Below the pieces are notes generated by a model that saw only the letters and a program-made list of their open reading frames with translations, ran no database searches and had not been told where the DNA came from. DNA of 64,000 bases, from NCBI RefSeq assembly GCF_000582685.1, contig NZ_KK073768.1, forward strand, positions 2,772,883-2,836,882, in the 5' to 3' direction. This document shows positions 52,535 through 61,100 of the stretch, piece by piece. Numbering within the stretch: the first letter of the stretch is position 1; each line of letters begins with the position of its first letter. Source of the DNA: [Scytonema hofmanni] UTEX 2349. GTDB taxonomy: Bacteria > Cyanobacteriota > Cyanobacteriia > Cyanobacteriales > Nostocaceae. The translations under genes and the position numbers were made by a program.

Positions 52535-52911
52535 TTTACGGAAGATTGATTGACCACAAAGCAATAGTTCCGGTGATTTTTCGTTTACCACAACAACCAG
52601 ATTTTTCTCTGGATTTTGTCATCGATACTGGATTCAACGACTATCTTACCTTACCAGTTCAAGCAGTCAATGCGATGAATCTTCCTTTATATTCAAGCAT
52701 ACCTGCAAGATTTGCTGATGGTAGTGAAGCTTTATTAGCTATACATTTAGCAACTGTTGTTTGGGATGATGTAGAAAAGATAGTCCCTATTTTAGCTTCT
52801 GGTTAGAAGCCTTTACTGGGAACTGCAATGATGGAAGCATATCATCTTGAGATAGATTTTGAAGACAATGGTTTGGTTTCTTTAGAAAAAATACCATCTC
52901 CAATGTTATAG
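52531..52911 (+). pseudogene. Clan AA aspartic protease gene with an in-frame stop
   Basis: MIYGRLIDHKAIVPVIFRLPQ opens the frame, and FVIDTGFNDYLTLP carries the retropepsin-like DTG motif (about residues 31-33). A TAG at 52804 stops the frame after VPILASG. The same frame then continues KPLLGTAMMEAYHLEIDF...PML to TAG 52909, the conserved C-terminal strand of the family. The gene overlaps its split neighbour by ATGA. Readthrough, sequencing error or recent inactivation are the options. Confidence 0.75.
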
Positions 52912-52990
52912 ATTATTAATTAGGTAATTATGACAGCGATCGCAATATCCCTAACACCTCTTTTGACTCAATCAAGTAGGATTCCTATAT

Positions 52991-53260
52991 ATGAGTATTT
53001 CTTTGACTCCTGAATTAGAGCAATTTATCCAAAGTCAAATTGCCAGCGGTAAATATGCTTCGACTGAGGACGTGATTATTGCGGGTATTAAACTCCTGGA
53101 GGAAAGGGAAAGGATTTATAAAGGTAGATTTGAGGAATTAAAACGGGAAATTGCCATCGGAGTAGAGCAACTCGAACGTGGGGAAGTAATTGATGGGGAG
53201 ATAGTTTTTCGTCAATTAGAGCAGAAATTACAACAGCGTCGTCAGCAAGCAGGTAAATGA
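52991..53260 (+). CDS. parD: ParD-family antitoxin
   Basis: An 89-residue protein with the ribbon-helix-helix start MSISLTPELEQFIQSQIASGKYASTEDVIIAGIKLLEERE typical of ParD/CopG, then a coiled, toxin-binding C-terminus. It binds operator DNA and neutralises ParE. It overlaps parE by four bases (ATGA), so the two are translationally coupled. Confidence 0.9.
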   Translation: MSISLTPELEQFIQSQIASGKYASTEDVIIAGIKLLEERERIYKGRFEELKREIAIGVEQLERGEVIDGEIVFRQLEQKLQQRRQQAGK

Positions 53261-53562
53261 GTAATATTTGTAGATTTACTGCTGCTGCAAGTCGGGATAT
53301 TGAGAACATAATTGATTATATCGCTGACAAGAGTAGCTTTGATGCAGCAGAGCGCTTGCTGAAGAAAATTAATCAAAAATGTAGCAATTTAGCCAATTTC
53401 CCAAATATAGGACGCAGACGTGATGAACTTTCTCCCTTGCTGCGAAGTTTTCCTGTAGATAATTATTTGATTTTTTATCGTCCCATTGCAGATGGAATTG
53501 AAATTGCACGAGTTGTTAGTGTATATCAGGATTTAGATGCATTGTTTGATGAAGAGTCATAG
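53257..53562 (+). CDS. parE: ParE-family toxin
   Basis: A 101-residue RelE/ParE superfamily protein: MSNICRFTAAASRDIENIIDYIADKS opening helix pair, FPNIGRRRDELSPLLRSFPVDNYLIFYRPIADGIEIARVVS core. ParE toxins inhibit DNA gyrase in characterised cases. The pair is the third toxin-antitoxin-like locus in the window, next to a broken protease locus, in the accessory zone. Confidence 0.9.
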   Translation: MSNICRFTAAASRDIENIIDYIADKSSFDAAERLLKKINQKCSNLANFPNIGRRRDELSPLLRSFPVDNYLIFYRPIADGIEIARVVSVYQDLDALFDEES

Positions 53563-53779
53563 ATCGCACTCCTATATCATTACAAGCCAAACAAAATTAT
53601 GCTTTTACAGGTTATACCAATTCTTTATGAGGCTGCGCTTAATAACCCGACGAGTAAACTCGCGGCTAAACGAAGGAAACCCAATTAGAATAATTGCACC
53701 ACCTACAAGTAGCTTTTTGTTAACGCTCGCACCCAAATATTTTATTTTGTAAATGATATTATGGCAAATCACACATGCT

Positions 53780-53808
53780 GTAGAGACGTAGCACTGCTAC
53801 GTCTCTAC
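53780..53808. repeat. 29-bp palindrome ending GTCTCTAC
   Basis: This is the exact reverse complement of the palindrome at 12286-12314, with one central base. It is located in a 309-bp gap between parE and the convergent secreted-protein gene. A CCCGACGAGTAAACTCGCGG repeat lies at 53646-53665. Confidence 0.85.
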
Positions 53809-53871
53809 GACGGTAGATAGGTTTTTATTAGTGTTAATTTCAGGACGTGATTTAATGGCAGATAATGTATT

Positions 53872-54651
53872 CTAATTCAAGAACACAGCCCCATTTTTGT
53901 CAATTCTCATTGCACTTTTATCCATATTCACGTCGGTTGTTTCTTTGAATGAAAGTTGCAACATACCTTCTTGAGAAGATCCTTGTGGTGTCACCATCAA
54001 CAGTCCCTTATCCTGACGATAAAAAGTAACCGTTACAGGAGTGTTTAAACCTTGCAGCATTACCTCAGATTTACCTTGCAGGGTTCGCGTTCCTGTATCA
54101 CCAATTACTTGGTAGCTAATAGGTGCGGCTGTCTGATTTACCAAACGGACACCAACTTTGCCACTCATGGGCATTACCATTGCTATAGCGGGTTGTGGTG
54201 ATGGTGTTTGGATTACAGAAGTTTGGCTTTGTTGTGTGGTGGAGTTGTTAACAGCACCAGATGAATTGTTCATGCCTTGTTGCGATCGCATCATCGACGA
54301 CTGACTATTATAATTGTAATTCTGCGAAGTGCTTGTTTCATCTGGCGTTTCACCGCCTATACCCATCATTGTTTGTTCCGATGTCGGGTTAACAGAGGTG
54401 TTGTTGCGTTCTTGAGTTTGCCCTTGCACTCCCATTCTTTGAGTAAAAGCATTAGGTGGGCATCCTTGAGGAACCATAACTCGATTGTTGTGCGGTTCTT
54501 CGTAGAAAATCCGAGGACAAGGGTTAATTTTGGGAGTAGATTGTTGTGCGATCGCCGCATATGGAATTGCTGGCAAACTAATAAGCAGTCCGCCAAAAAT
54601 TGTACCTAGCAATTTAGCCGACTTGCCGAAGTTGTTTTGATGTTTGTTCAT
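53872..54651 (-). CDS. Secreted protein, Gln/Ser/Asn-rich
   Basis: From ATG 54651 it has 259 residues. GGAG six bases upstream supports this start over the earlier ATG. A signal peptide (about residues 14-36) ends AIAQQS. The first 150 residues are Gln/Ser/Asn/Thr-rich, with CPRIFYEEPHNNRVMVPQGCPPNAF near the N-terminus holding two Cys. The C-terminal 100 residues form a beta-rich domain (GKVGVRLVNQTAAPISYQVIGDTGTR). I do not recognise the family. It is presumably exported to the periplasm or surface. Confidence 0.72.
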   Translation of the reverse strand: MNKHQNNFGKSAKLLGTIFGGLLISLPAIPYAAIAQQSTPKINPCPRIFYEEPHNNRVMVPQGCPPNAFTQRMGVQGQTQERNNTSVNPTSEQTMMGIGGETPDETSTSQNYNYNSQSSMMRSQQGMNNSSGAVNNSTTQQSQTSVIQTPSPQPAIAMVMPMSGKVGVRLVNQTAAPISYQVIGDTGTRTLQGKSEVMLQGLNTPVTVTFYRQDKGLLMVTPQGSSQEGMLQLSFKETTDVNMDKSAMRIDKNGAVFLN

Positions 54652-54882
54652 TTTATTCTCCGTTATCAATTATTTTGACTTCGATATCATCAAATATATT
54701 AATATTCTAATTGTAGCTAATGAATAATAAACCTTACCTCTAGCTCTTAGCGGAAAACAGGAAATTTTTCCGATTTTTATTTCTGCCTTTAGGAAAAAGT
54801 AAATCTATCATTAGTTATAGTTAAACGAAAAATTAAGAGGTAAGAATTGCTGAAAAATCTCACCTCCTAACTTTATTTTGAT

Positions 54883-55629
54883 TTATGCTTCTTCCCACAT
54901 TTTGCGAACTACATCAGGCAACCAGCTAGCAATTTCCTGAATTCGTTCTTCTGATAATTCGTCTTTAGTGGCAGAAAATATTGCCATTACTACCTTTTCG
55001 CGGTCAGCATTTGGTGGCATTCCACCTTCATTCGCGACTCGAAATAAAAAGCGATCGCTATCAATCTTAAAAATGCCAGGACCTTGCCAAGGTGGACGTA
55101 CCCGACTTAAAAACCCGACAATCGGATTTGTATCGTGCCACAAATCTGCAATTTCCATTTGTAGCGATTTATCATCACTTTTTTCGGCTGGTTTGTGCAA
55201 CTCACCTTCAACCCGATCGGCAGCTTCAGTAGTCATCAAATCACGCATCACCCGGAATGCAACTTCTGTGATATCTCTAGCATCGAAGATATCTGCTAAA
55301 CCCCCTTTTACCATCACCTTTTCCAAAAAGGGCAAATCTTTATCAGCGATTGGTGCTGATGATTTTGACTCTGGGTTTTTCGACAACTTGTCCTCAAAGT
55401 TGTCTATCATATTACGCCCTTTGTCAGTTATTTCAGCCTTCTGAAAGCGACCATTGTCTGTAAACTCAGCATTAATGTACTGATTTTGATTTAGGTAATC
55501 TAAATGAGCTAATAAATCGGCTTCTGATAATTGGTTTCGCCCAAAATCGACTTCATGCAATCCCTGCCCAGTTTCAGCAATTTTTTTGAGTAAATCGTAG
55601 AGTTCATGTCTGATTATAGAAATTGGCAT
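54883..55629 (-). CDS. DUF2267 protein with N-terminal winged-helix domain
   Basis: A 248-residue protein. Residues 1-75 (MPISIIRHELYDLLKKIAETG...QYINAEFTDNGRFQKAEITDKGRNMID) look like a winged helix of the YjcQ type. Residues about 100-245 match DUF2267: VAFRVMRDLMTTEAADRVEGELHK, WHDTNPIVGFLSRVRPPWQGPGIFKI, RIQEIASWLPDVVRKMW. It is cytoplasmic, with function unknown. DUF2267 proteins often accompany stress genes. Its start ATG is followed by the family opening. Confidence 0.8.
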   Translation of the reverse strand: MPISIIRHELYDLLKKIAETGQGLHEVDFGRNQLSEADLLAHLDYLNQNQYINAEFTDNGRFQKAEITDKGRNMIDNFEDKLSKNPESKSSAPIADKDLPFLEKVMVKGGLADIFDARDITEVAFRVMRDLMTTEAADRVEGELHKPAEKSDDKSLQMEIADLWHDTNPIVGFLSRVRPPWQGPGIFKIDSDRFLFRVANEGGMPPNADREKVVMAIFSATKDELSEERIQEIASWLPDVVRKMWEEA

Positions 55630-55847
55630 CTAACCCTCCATCAATGCATATATGCGTTTTAGCTTCAGCGATTTTTACCAATAGCAAACTATGACTTGAA
55701 ACAACTACTAAAAATAATTTTACTAGTAGGAATCTCAAGCCGCTAGAAAGCAAATTGATGACTGAAATTTCATGGTTACGCAATATAAATTACAAATTAA
55801 ATATATATATTTACATCTGTCAGAGGAAACAGTTGTTTGTTGAAAAA

Positions 55848-57410
55848 TTAAGACTCAAGAATGATTGGTAAAATGACAGTGAAGGTGGTGCCTTTGCCAA
55901 GAGTGCTTTCAACGTGAATTTGACCTTGATGGGTTTGGACAATAGCTTGAGCGATCGCTAGTCCCAAACCCGAACCGGTGACAGTTTCGCAGTTTTTATT
56001 TTCTGTGCTGTGGGTACGTGCTGGATCTACTCGATAAAAGCGATCGAACAAGTAAGGTAAAGCTTCGCTAGGAATACCAATCCCCGTATCAATCACTTTA
56101 ATTTGCAAAGCGGTGCTATGACGTAGCCGAGAAACCGGATTTATTGCCTCAATCCGCGTCAATTCCACATTTACCTGTCCACCAGATGGCGTATATCTTA
56201 AAGCATTGCCAATCAAATTTGTGAACAACCGCATTAGTTGATCCCACTGTCCAACAAGTGTAAACCAATTGTCGAGCAATTCAAGGTTAATTTCCGTAGC
56301 TGGAGGGTCAATCAAGTTTAAAGTTAAAGTGACGTGTTTTTCCGCAGCTAGCAGATATTGTTCTTCAATCACTTCCATCAGCAAAGCATCAAGTGGACAA
56401 GGTGAAAAAATATCTTTGCTAATGCCACTATCTTGCCTTGCCAGAAATAGTAGATCGTTGACTAATTTCCCCAAACGCTGGGTTAAGCGTTCTACTACTT
56501 TTAATTGTTGCCGATAGTGTAAAGAAGTAGGATTTGCATCTGGGACTTCCAAATCATTGAGAGCAACTTGGACATTAGTTTGAATTAAAGCGATCGGACT
56601 TCTTAGTTCGTGAGAAGCATCAGCCGTAAATTGTTTCAGACGTTGATAAGACTCACCCACTGGTTCCATTGCCTTACCAGAAAGAAACCAACCACTAGCA
56701 CCCACCGAAAGCACCATCAACCCAGTACCCCATGCCAAATCAAAAATCAGCTGACGACTCGGTTTAGTCACTTCAAACCAAGGATGACTAACACGCAGAT
56801 ATCCTAACACCTGCCGTCCGACTTCCACCCGTTGCGTAACTTGCCGTAGCAACATCGGAGGAGGAGTGGGGGAGAGGGGGGGATGGGGAGACAAGGGAGA
56901 GGGGGGAGACAAGGGAGAAATTTTTCCTTGTCCTCCTTGTCCCCCTTGTCCCCCACTCCCCCTCGTCCCCCACTCCCCCACTCCCCCTTGTCCCCCTCGT
57001 CCCCCACTCCCCCTAACCACCCGCACAGTCTCACCCATGCGGTTAAAATGAATAGGAATATTCAGCGGTTCAGATAAAGTTGACCAAATTAATTCACCAG
57101 TAGGACTAAACCACTCTAAATCTATGTGGTCATCTTCTACCGTATCCGCATTGTTGGCAAAACTAGCTTCCACATTAAGCCGGAACTCGCTTAAATTAGC
57201 ATTTATCGATGAAATGACAAGCGTAGACGCGCAACGACTTGTGGTTAGACATCGCTCTACTACTTCCACCACATGATTCAAAGTATCATCAATCCGCTCA
57301 ATCAACGTGCTGCGGACATATAAATACACCCCACTAGCAAACACTAGTAGCAGTACCGCTGTTACAGCAGTGTACCAAATGGCGAGACGGCGACGAGTAG
57401 CTTGAAACAT
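55848..57410 (-). CDS. Sensor histidine kinase with minisatellite in the sensor region
   Basis: A 520-residue membrane kinase. TM1 is at about residues 12-32 and TM2 about 225-245, separated by a periplasmic sensor loop. HisKA has phospho-acceptor H267 in DASHELRSP. HATPase motifs: N box QLMRLFTNLIGNALRYTP, G1 VIDTGIGIP, G2 GSGLGLAIAQAIV. GESYQRLKQFTADASHELRSPIAL resembles cyanobacterial RppB/NrsS-type sensors. About 53 residues of Gly/Pro/Ser repeat (from RGSGGRGG to PTPPP) are inserted in frame before LLRQVTQRVEVG. No response regulator is adjacent. Confidence 0.9.
   Translation of the reverse strand: MFQATRRRLAIWYTAVTAVLLLVFASGVYLYVRSTLIERIDDTLNHVVEVVERCLTTSRCASTLVISSINANLSEFRLNVEASFANNADTVEDDHIDLEWFSPTGELIWSTLSEPLNIPIHFNRMGETVRVVRGSGGRGGQGGVGEWGTRGSGGQGGQGGQGKISPLSPPSPLSPHPPLSPTPPPMLLRQVTQRVEVGRQVLGYLRVSHPWFEVTKPSRQLIFDLAWGTGLMVLSVGASGWFLSGKAMEPVGESYQRLKQFTADASHELRSPIALIQTNVQVALNDLEVPDANPTSLHYRQQLKVVERLTQRLGKLVNDLLFLARQDSGISKDIFSPCPLDALLMEVIEEQYLLAAEKHVTLTLNLIDPPATEINLELLDNWFTLVGQWDQLMRLFTNLIGNALRYTPSGGQVNVELTRIEAINPVSRLRHSTALQIKVIDTGIGIPSEALPYLFDRFYRVDPARTHSTENKNCETVTGSGLGLAIAQAIVQTHQGQIHVESTLGKGTTFTVILPIILES
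56855..57013. repeat. In-gene minisatellite with inverted halves
   Basis: The plus strand reads GAGGAGTGGGGGAGAGG, then GGGAGACAAGGG units, AAATTTTTCC, then CCTTGTCCCCCTTGTCCCCCACTCC units. The order of direct units followed by their reverse complement matches the array at 1238-1432. Length is compatible with retained frame (about 53 codons). Confidence 0.85.
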
Positions 57411-58505
57411 ACTTGTTACCTCATTAGTAATTAGTTTTTCTTAGTTATTACTTTAGACAACGGATGTGGAAATTAATTATGCGTTACCCAGAACCCCCAA
57501 GAGACTACCAAGTGCTACGTCTCTACATCTTTTGCGGAGATGTCTTCTATAAGAAGACTAAATGCTTACTAAACAATACTTTCAGTCCATTTTAATGGAC
57601 TTAAGCTATTAGCCCGAAATTTATTTCAGGGCGGGTTATCGGGTAGATGCAAGATGTGATACCAAGTTGCGTTCTCTTGTGGTATGTCAGAGTTCATGAG
57701 ATTGCTTGCTTCTCCTGTAACCAGACGCTACGCGAACGTCGCAATGGCGGGGTACTATTAATGACAAGCAATTTAATGTGAGTTAGGCAAACTTAGTTTT
57801 TGTACCTGTAAACAGCGGGACTTTAGTTGCTGAGTACTTTTGGCAAAGCACACTGAAATTTAGGTTACTATTAATGCTTTTGGCTCCAAATAAGTCTTCG
57901 GTGCTATTACTGAGTATAGTTAGTATGAATCTCCTGACAATTCCATATTATCACTGAAGTGGTCTTTCACCTAAACAGGTTAAATTCTTCTTGTAAAGAT
58001 GTAACAAGGAGGAGCTAATAATTATCAGCAAATTTTACTAATAAAAATTCCATCGATAATAATCTCAGAGGGAATTTTTTATTGCTTAAGCCAGCCATCA
58101 CTCTCTTTTGTTAGTTGGTTTATTAAGTCACATATTCTTGCTAATAAATCCAACATAAATCATGCATTGGTGTGTGCAACCATATTTGAGCTAAACAATA
58201 GCCAAATACAGATTTTTCCGTATCCAACAAAGGTGGTGATGTTTAAAGAAGTCTAAATTTAAAATTCAAAATGCTAACAACTAATGCTGGTACTTATCCT
58301 AGAATTACAACTGTGTACCAATTTTATAACAGTTAAGTAGTTTTCTTTGGATAAGACAGTTATCAATGCACTCTCGGGCTTACCAGGGAATCTCTATCAA
58401 ACAATAATTAACATAAAAAAAATTAGTTTGAATGAGTGATAAAACGAGAGTTAATCACATTTAATCAATTGACACTACCTACACCTCGGAGAGATTTTTG
58501 ACATC
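57411..58505. other. Long spacer, promoter region of the pilus cluster
   Basis: About 1.1 kb between the kinase gene (minus) and the pilin-like gene (plus). No convincing frame was found. It has a hairpin GTCTTCT/AGAAGAC near 57541-57559 and repeat pieces such as ACGCTACGCGAACG. Both divergent promoters must lie here. Confidence 0.55.
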
Positions 58506-59084
58506 ATGAAAAACAAAGTTTTAGCTATTCTAGCTGCTAGTGCAGCCGTTTTGGGTAGCGCCATTTTTGCAGCACCTGCTCAAGCACAGACCGCAACTTT
58601 ACCAGTCAAAATTCAGGTACAACCACAAATTTATCTAAGTACATATAAGGATTTGAAATTTGTGGTTGACCAAAAGGATTTACAAGGAGCAGCTCCCGAT
58701 CAGAGTGTAAGTTATGATGAATCAGCGGCGATTCTACCTCCTAATAAAGTAAGACCTATTGGGGCAACAGCTTTTTCGGGTTCAATCAGTAGGGCAATTG
58801 ACCCCCTCTACTATGTTTGGGCTAACGCAGGGACTAACGTGACAGTTAAAGTCACTGCAACCGGAAATACATTGACGCGCACAACTCCTAATCCGAATGC
58901 TAGCGATACAGTCACTATGAGCGTTGAGGCAGGGGATACTTTTCCAACTCCTGGTGCTGGTTTAGCTGATAGTCAGGCTATTCCAGGTAAGGCAACGCTT
59001 AAGTTTTTATTCAACAATGGTCTCGCACCAAGCGCTGGGTCATACGATGGTGGTCAATTGGCAATCACCGTTGCCACTCCTTAA
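58506..59084 (+). CDS. Secreted pilin-like protein of a chaperone-usher cluster
   Basis: A 192-residue protein with a signal peptide (residues 1-27) ending AAPAQAQT. The mature part is beta-rich, ATLPVKIQVQPQIYL near its N-terminus and LAITVATP at its C-terminus, with many Gly/Ala/Thr, fitting an Ig-like pilin subunit. No Cys are seen. It resembles spore-coat-U/CU pilin-like proteins in general features only. Its position ahead of a chaperone and usher makes a structural subunit likely (inference). GGAGAG is about 13 nt before the ATG. Confidence 0.65.
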   Translation: MKNKVLAILAASAAVLGSAIFAAPAQAQTATLPVKIQVQPQIYLSTYKDLKFVVDQKDLQGAAPDQSVSYDESAAILPPNKVRPIGATAFSGSISRAIDPLYYVWANAGTNVTVKVTATGNTLTRTTPNPNASDTVTMSVEAGDTFPTPGAGLADSQAIPGKATLKFLFNNGLAPSAGSYDGGQLAITVATP

Positions 59085-59107
59085 GCAAACCTAGACTATA
59101 AAGATTT

Positions 59108-59134
59108 CTGGTGCAGGCATTTTGCCTGCTTCCA
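59108..59134 (+). terminator. Hairpin after the pilin-like gene
   Basis: GCAGGC-ATTTT-GCCTGC with outer CTGG/CCAG pairs lies 24 bp after the stop. There is no T-run. It may stabilise the abundant pilin mRNA or attenuate transcription into the chaperone-usher genes, as in other pilus operons (inference). Confidence 0.5.
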
Positions 59135-59370
59135 GTATCTTCTAGATAGAAGCTAATTGCTGCACAGATATATTACAATCAAGCGCGAACTTAAATAGTA
59201 GTTTATGTCATTATTTATGAGAGATATGTAGTCAAGCTTGAAATTATTCACTCTGCACTAAGCTGCTGACTAATAAACATTCATAATTGACGATAAAAGC
59301 TAATCAATATCTAGAAGAAATTTGGTAGTCAATACTAAATTATCATTGAAACTTTTGTAAATTCCCTCTC

Positions 59371-59928
59371 ATGGAAAAAATGAACTGCCGACAGATTTTT
59401 ACATACTACTTAACTATGGTTGTTGCACTATTGTTTACGCCACAATCAAAAGCTTTCGCACAACAAAATCCCTCTGGATGTCAAGCAGCACTTTATCAAA
59501 TATCTCTTATTGAAGGTAAAATTCCTGACATAACACCATCCGAAATTATAGATGATTCTGATTTTGTAGAACAAGTTGGTAGTGGTCCTCAAGAACAATT
59601 GCTAGCAGCTAAAGTGCCTATTAAGTCGAGTATCACTCACGATTTGCAAAGATTTTGGCAAATGCGAGTAAATAATACCGATTTACCATCTCTATTGAAT
59701 AACAATGCTAAGTACAAAGTTATAAGTGATAACAAATCGGGTAATCCTTTTAATAAAGTTGATGCACAACCTATAAACATCCAGCAAATTACAACCTGCC
59801 CTGACAATACTGTGGTAGTGGAAGGCGGATTACGCTTAGTATTTAGCCAATTATCCCAACTGGCATCAGGTATGTCTAACGCACAAATTGAGGTGTGTGT
59901 ACCAGCAAATAATAACCAGTGTCCGTAA
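59371..59928 (+). CDS. Secreted Cys-containing protein of the pilus cluster
   Basis: A 185-residue protein with signal peptide (residues 5-31; ending KAFAQQN). The mature protein starts PSGCQAALYQISLIEGKIPDITP and has Cys in SGCQ, TTCPDN, EVCVPA and NQCP, so one or two disulfides are likely. The middle is helical, Gln/Asn-rich. I do not recognise the family. It sits between pilin-like and chaperone genes, 47 bp before the chaperone, and could be a minor subunit or tip protein. An alternative start is at MNCRQ (residue 4). Confidence 0.62.
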   Translation: MEKMNCRQIFTYYLTMVVALLFTPQSKAFAQQNPSGCQAALYQISLIEGKIPDITPSEIIDDSDFVEQVGSGPQEQLLAAKVPIKSSITHDLQRFWQMRVNNTDLPSLLNNNAKYKVISDNKSGNPFNKVDAQPINIQQITTCPDNTVVVEGGLRLVFSQLSQLASGMSNAQIEVCVPANNNQCP

Positions 59929-59975
59929 AGTTTTAAATCATTTACATTTATTCTGTAAGGAAGTTAAAAGTTTAA

Positions 59976-60878
59976 ATGTTCGAGAAAACTGCAAAAGGTA
60001 TAGCTTTAAGCTTCATTGGGTTATTTGCTTTAGGAATACCCTGTGCTACAGCAATGGAAATTAGCGTCACTCCTCCGCGTATCGAATTAGATATTAACAG
60101 CAAAAACACCCGATCTAATTCAATTAAAATTTCTAACTTATCTGACAAGCCAGTAGAAATGAAGGCTTACGTCCGAAATTGGACAATGGATGAAAAAAAT
60201 CAATTGGAAGATTCACCATCCAACGAGCAATCTCTAGACCAGTGGATTGTTTTTACTCCCTCTAGATTTACGATTCCACCGCGCACCACTCAAACTGTAC
60301 GCTTTGGAATTCGTCCCAAAGTTAAACCTGCTCCTGGCGAACATCGTGCTGTTATTTATTTAGAAGAAATTCCTGGTGATAATCTAAATTCCCAGACTAT
60401 TAACACTCTCGGTCGTGTAGGTGTTGTTGTCTATGGCTATACAGGAGAAGTGAAGCGAGTTGGTACGATAAATTCTGTAACTGTTGACAGCAAACCAAAT
60501 GGTATCAAAGCAGTATTTGATGTTGCCAATCAAGGCAATGCATATATTAGAATAGCTGGTCAATATGCTATTTGGCGTGCTGGCAACTATCCTGGTGCAA
60601 AAGCAACACAACCTATAGTCGGTATAGGTAATCCAAAGACCAAGCTACCACCAAATATTGTTCAAGCTGGAGTTTTAGAATTACCACCGATTTTGCCAAA
60701 TAATCGTCGCCAAATTTTACTACCTTTAACCAGACAACTACCTCCTGGTAACTACGTATTGGATATCAACGGTAACTTGAGTGGAATGGCGGTTGATACA
60801 GGTATTCCTTTCACTGTTCCAGCTGCGGCTAATGCCTCAAAACCTGCTCTTAAACCTGTGAATTCTTCAGCTAAATAG
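59976..60878 (+). CDS. Periplasmic pilus chaperone, PapD-like
   Basis: A 300-residue protein with a signal peptide (residues 5-26). The N-terminal Ig-like domain starts MEISVTPPRIELDINSKNTRSNSIKISNLS, with PVEMKAYVRNWTMDE and WIVFTPSRFTIPPRTTQTVRFGIRP, the pattern of fimbrial chaperones that donate a beta strand to subunits. A second Ig-like domain follows. It is longer than enterobacterial PapD (about 220) because of a C-terminal extension. It precedes the usher gene, consistent with a complete chaperone-usher system. AGGAAG precedes the ATG. Confidence 0.82.
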   Translation: MFEKTAKGIALSFIGLFALGIPCATAMEISVTPPRIELDINSKNTRSNSIKISNLSDKPVEMKAYVRNWTMDEKNQLEDSPSNEQSLDQWIVFTPSRFTIPPRTTQTVRFGIRPKVKPAPGEHRAVIYLEEIPGDNLNSQTINTLGRVGVVVYGYTGEVKRVGTINSVTVDSKPNGIKAVFDVANQGNAYIRIAGQYAIWRAGNYPGAKATQPIVGIGNPKTKLPPNIVQAGVLELPPILPNNRRQILLPLTRQLPPGNYVLDINGNLSGMAVDTGIPFTVPAAANASKPALKPVNSSAK

Positions 60879-60902
60879 CTTTTGCTACAGCTAAAGTTCT
60901 TG

Positions 60903-60935
60903 CTCTTCAGGGTCAATTGATTGTAACCCTGAGAG
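60903..60935 (+). terminator. Hairpin after the chaperone gene
   Basis: CTCTTCAGGGT pairs with AACCCTGAGAG across an 11-nt loop, 25 bp after the stop, followed 15 bp later by an A/T-run. A possible terminator or attenuator before the usher gene. Confidence 0.5.
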
Positions 60936-61100
60936 AGTTTGCTGCAAAAAATTTTTCAATCCCTAAATAGTGCTGATTTCTGAGTTCACCAGTCTTAAGT
61001 GAAATGCATTTTCCTTAGAACTTAGCAACAAAGACTGAGGCAATTTAATTACAGTTCACAGCCTAGATATGGCTGGCTATTGCAATCTTTGTGCTTACGT

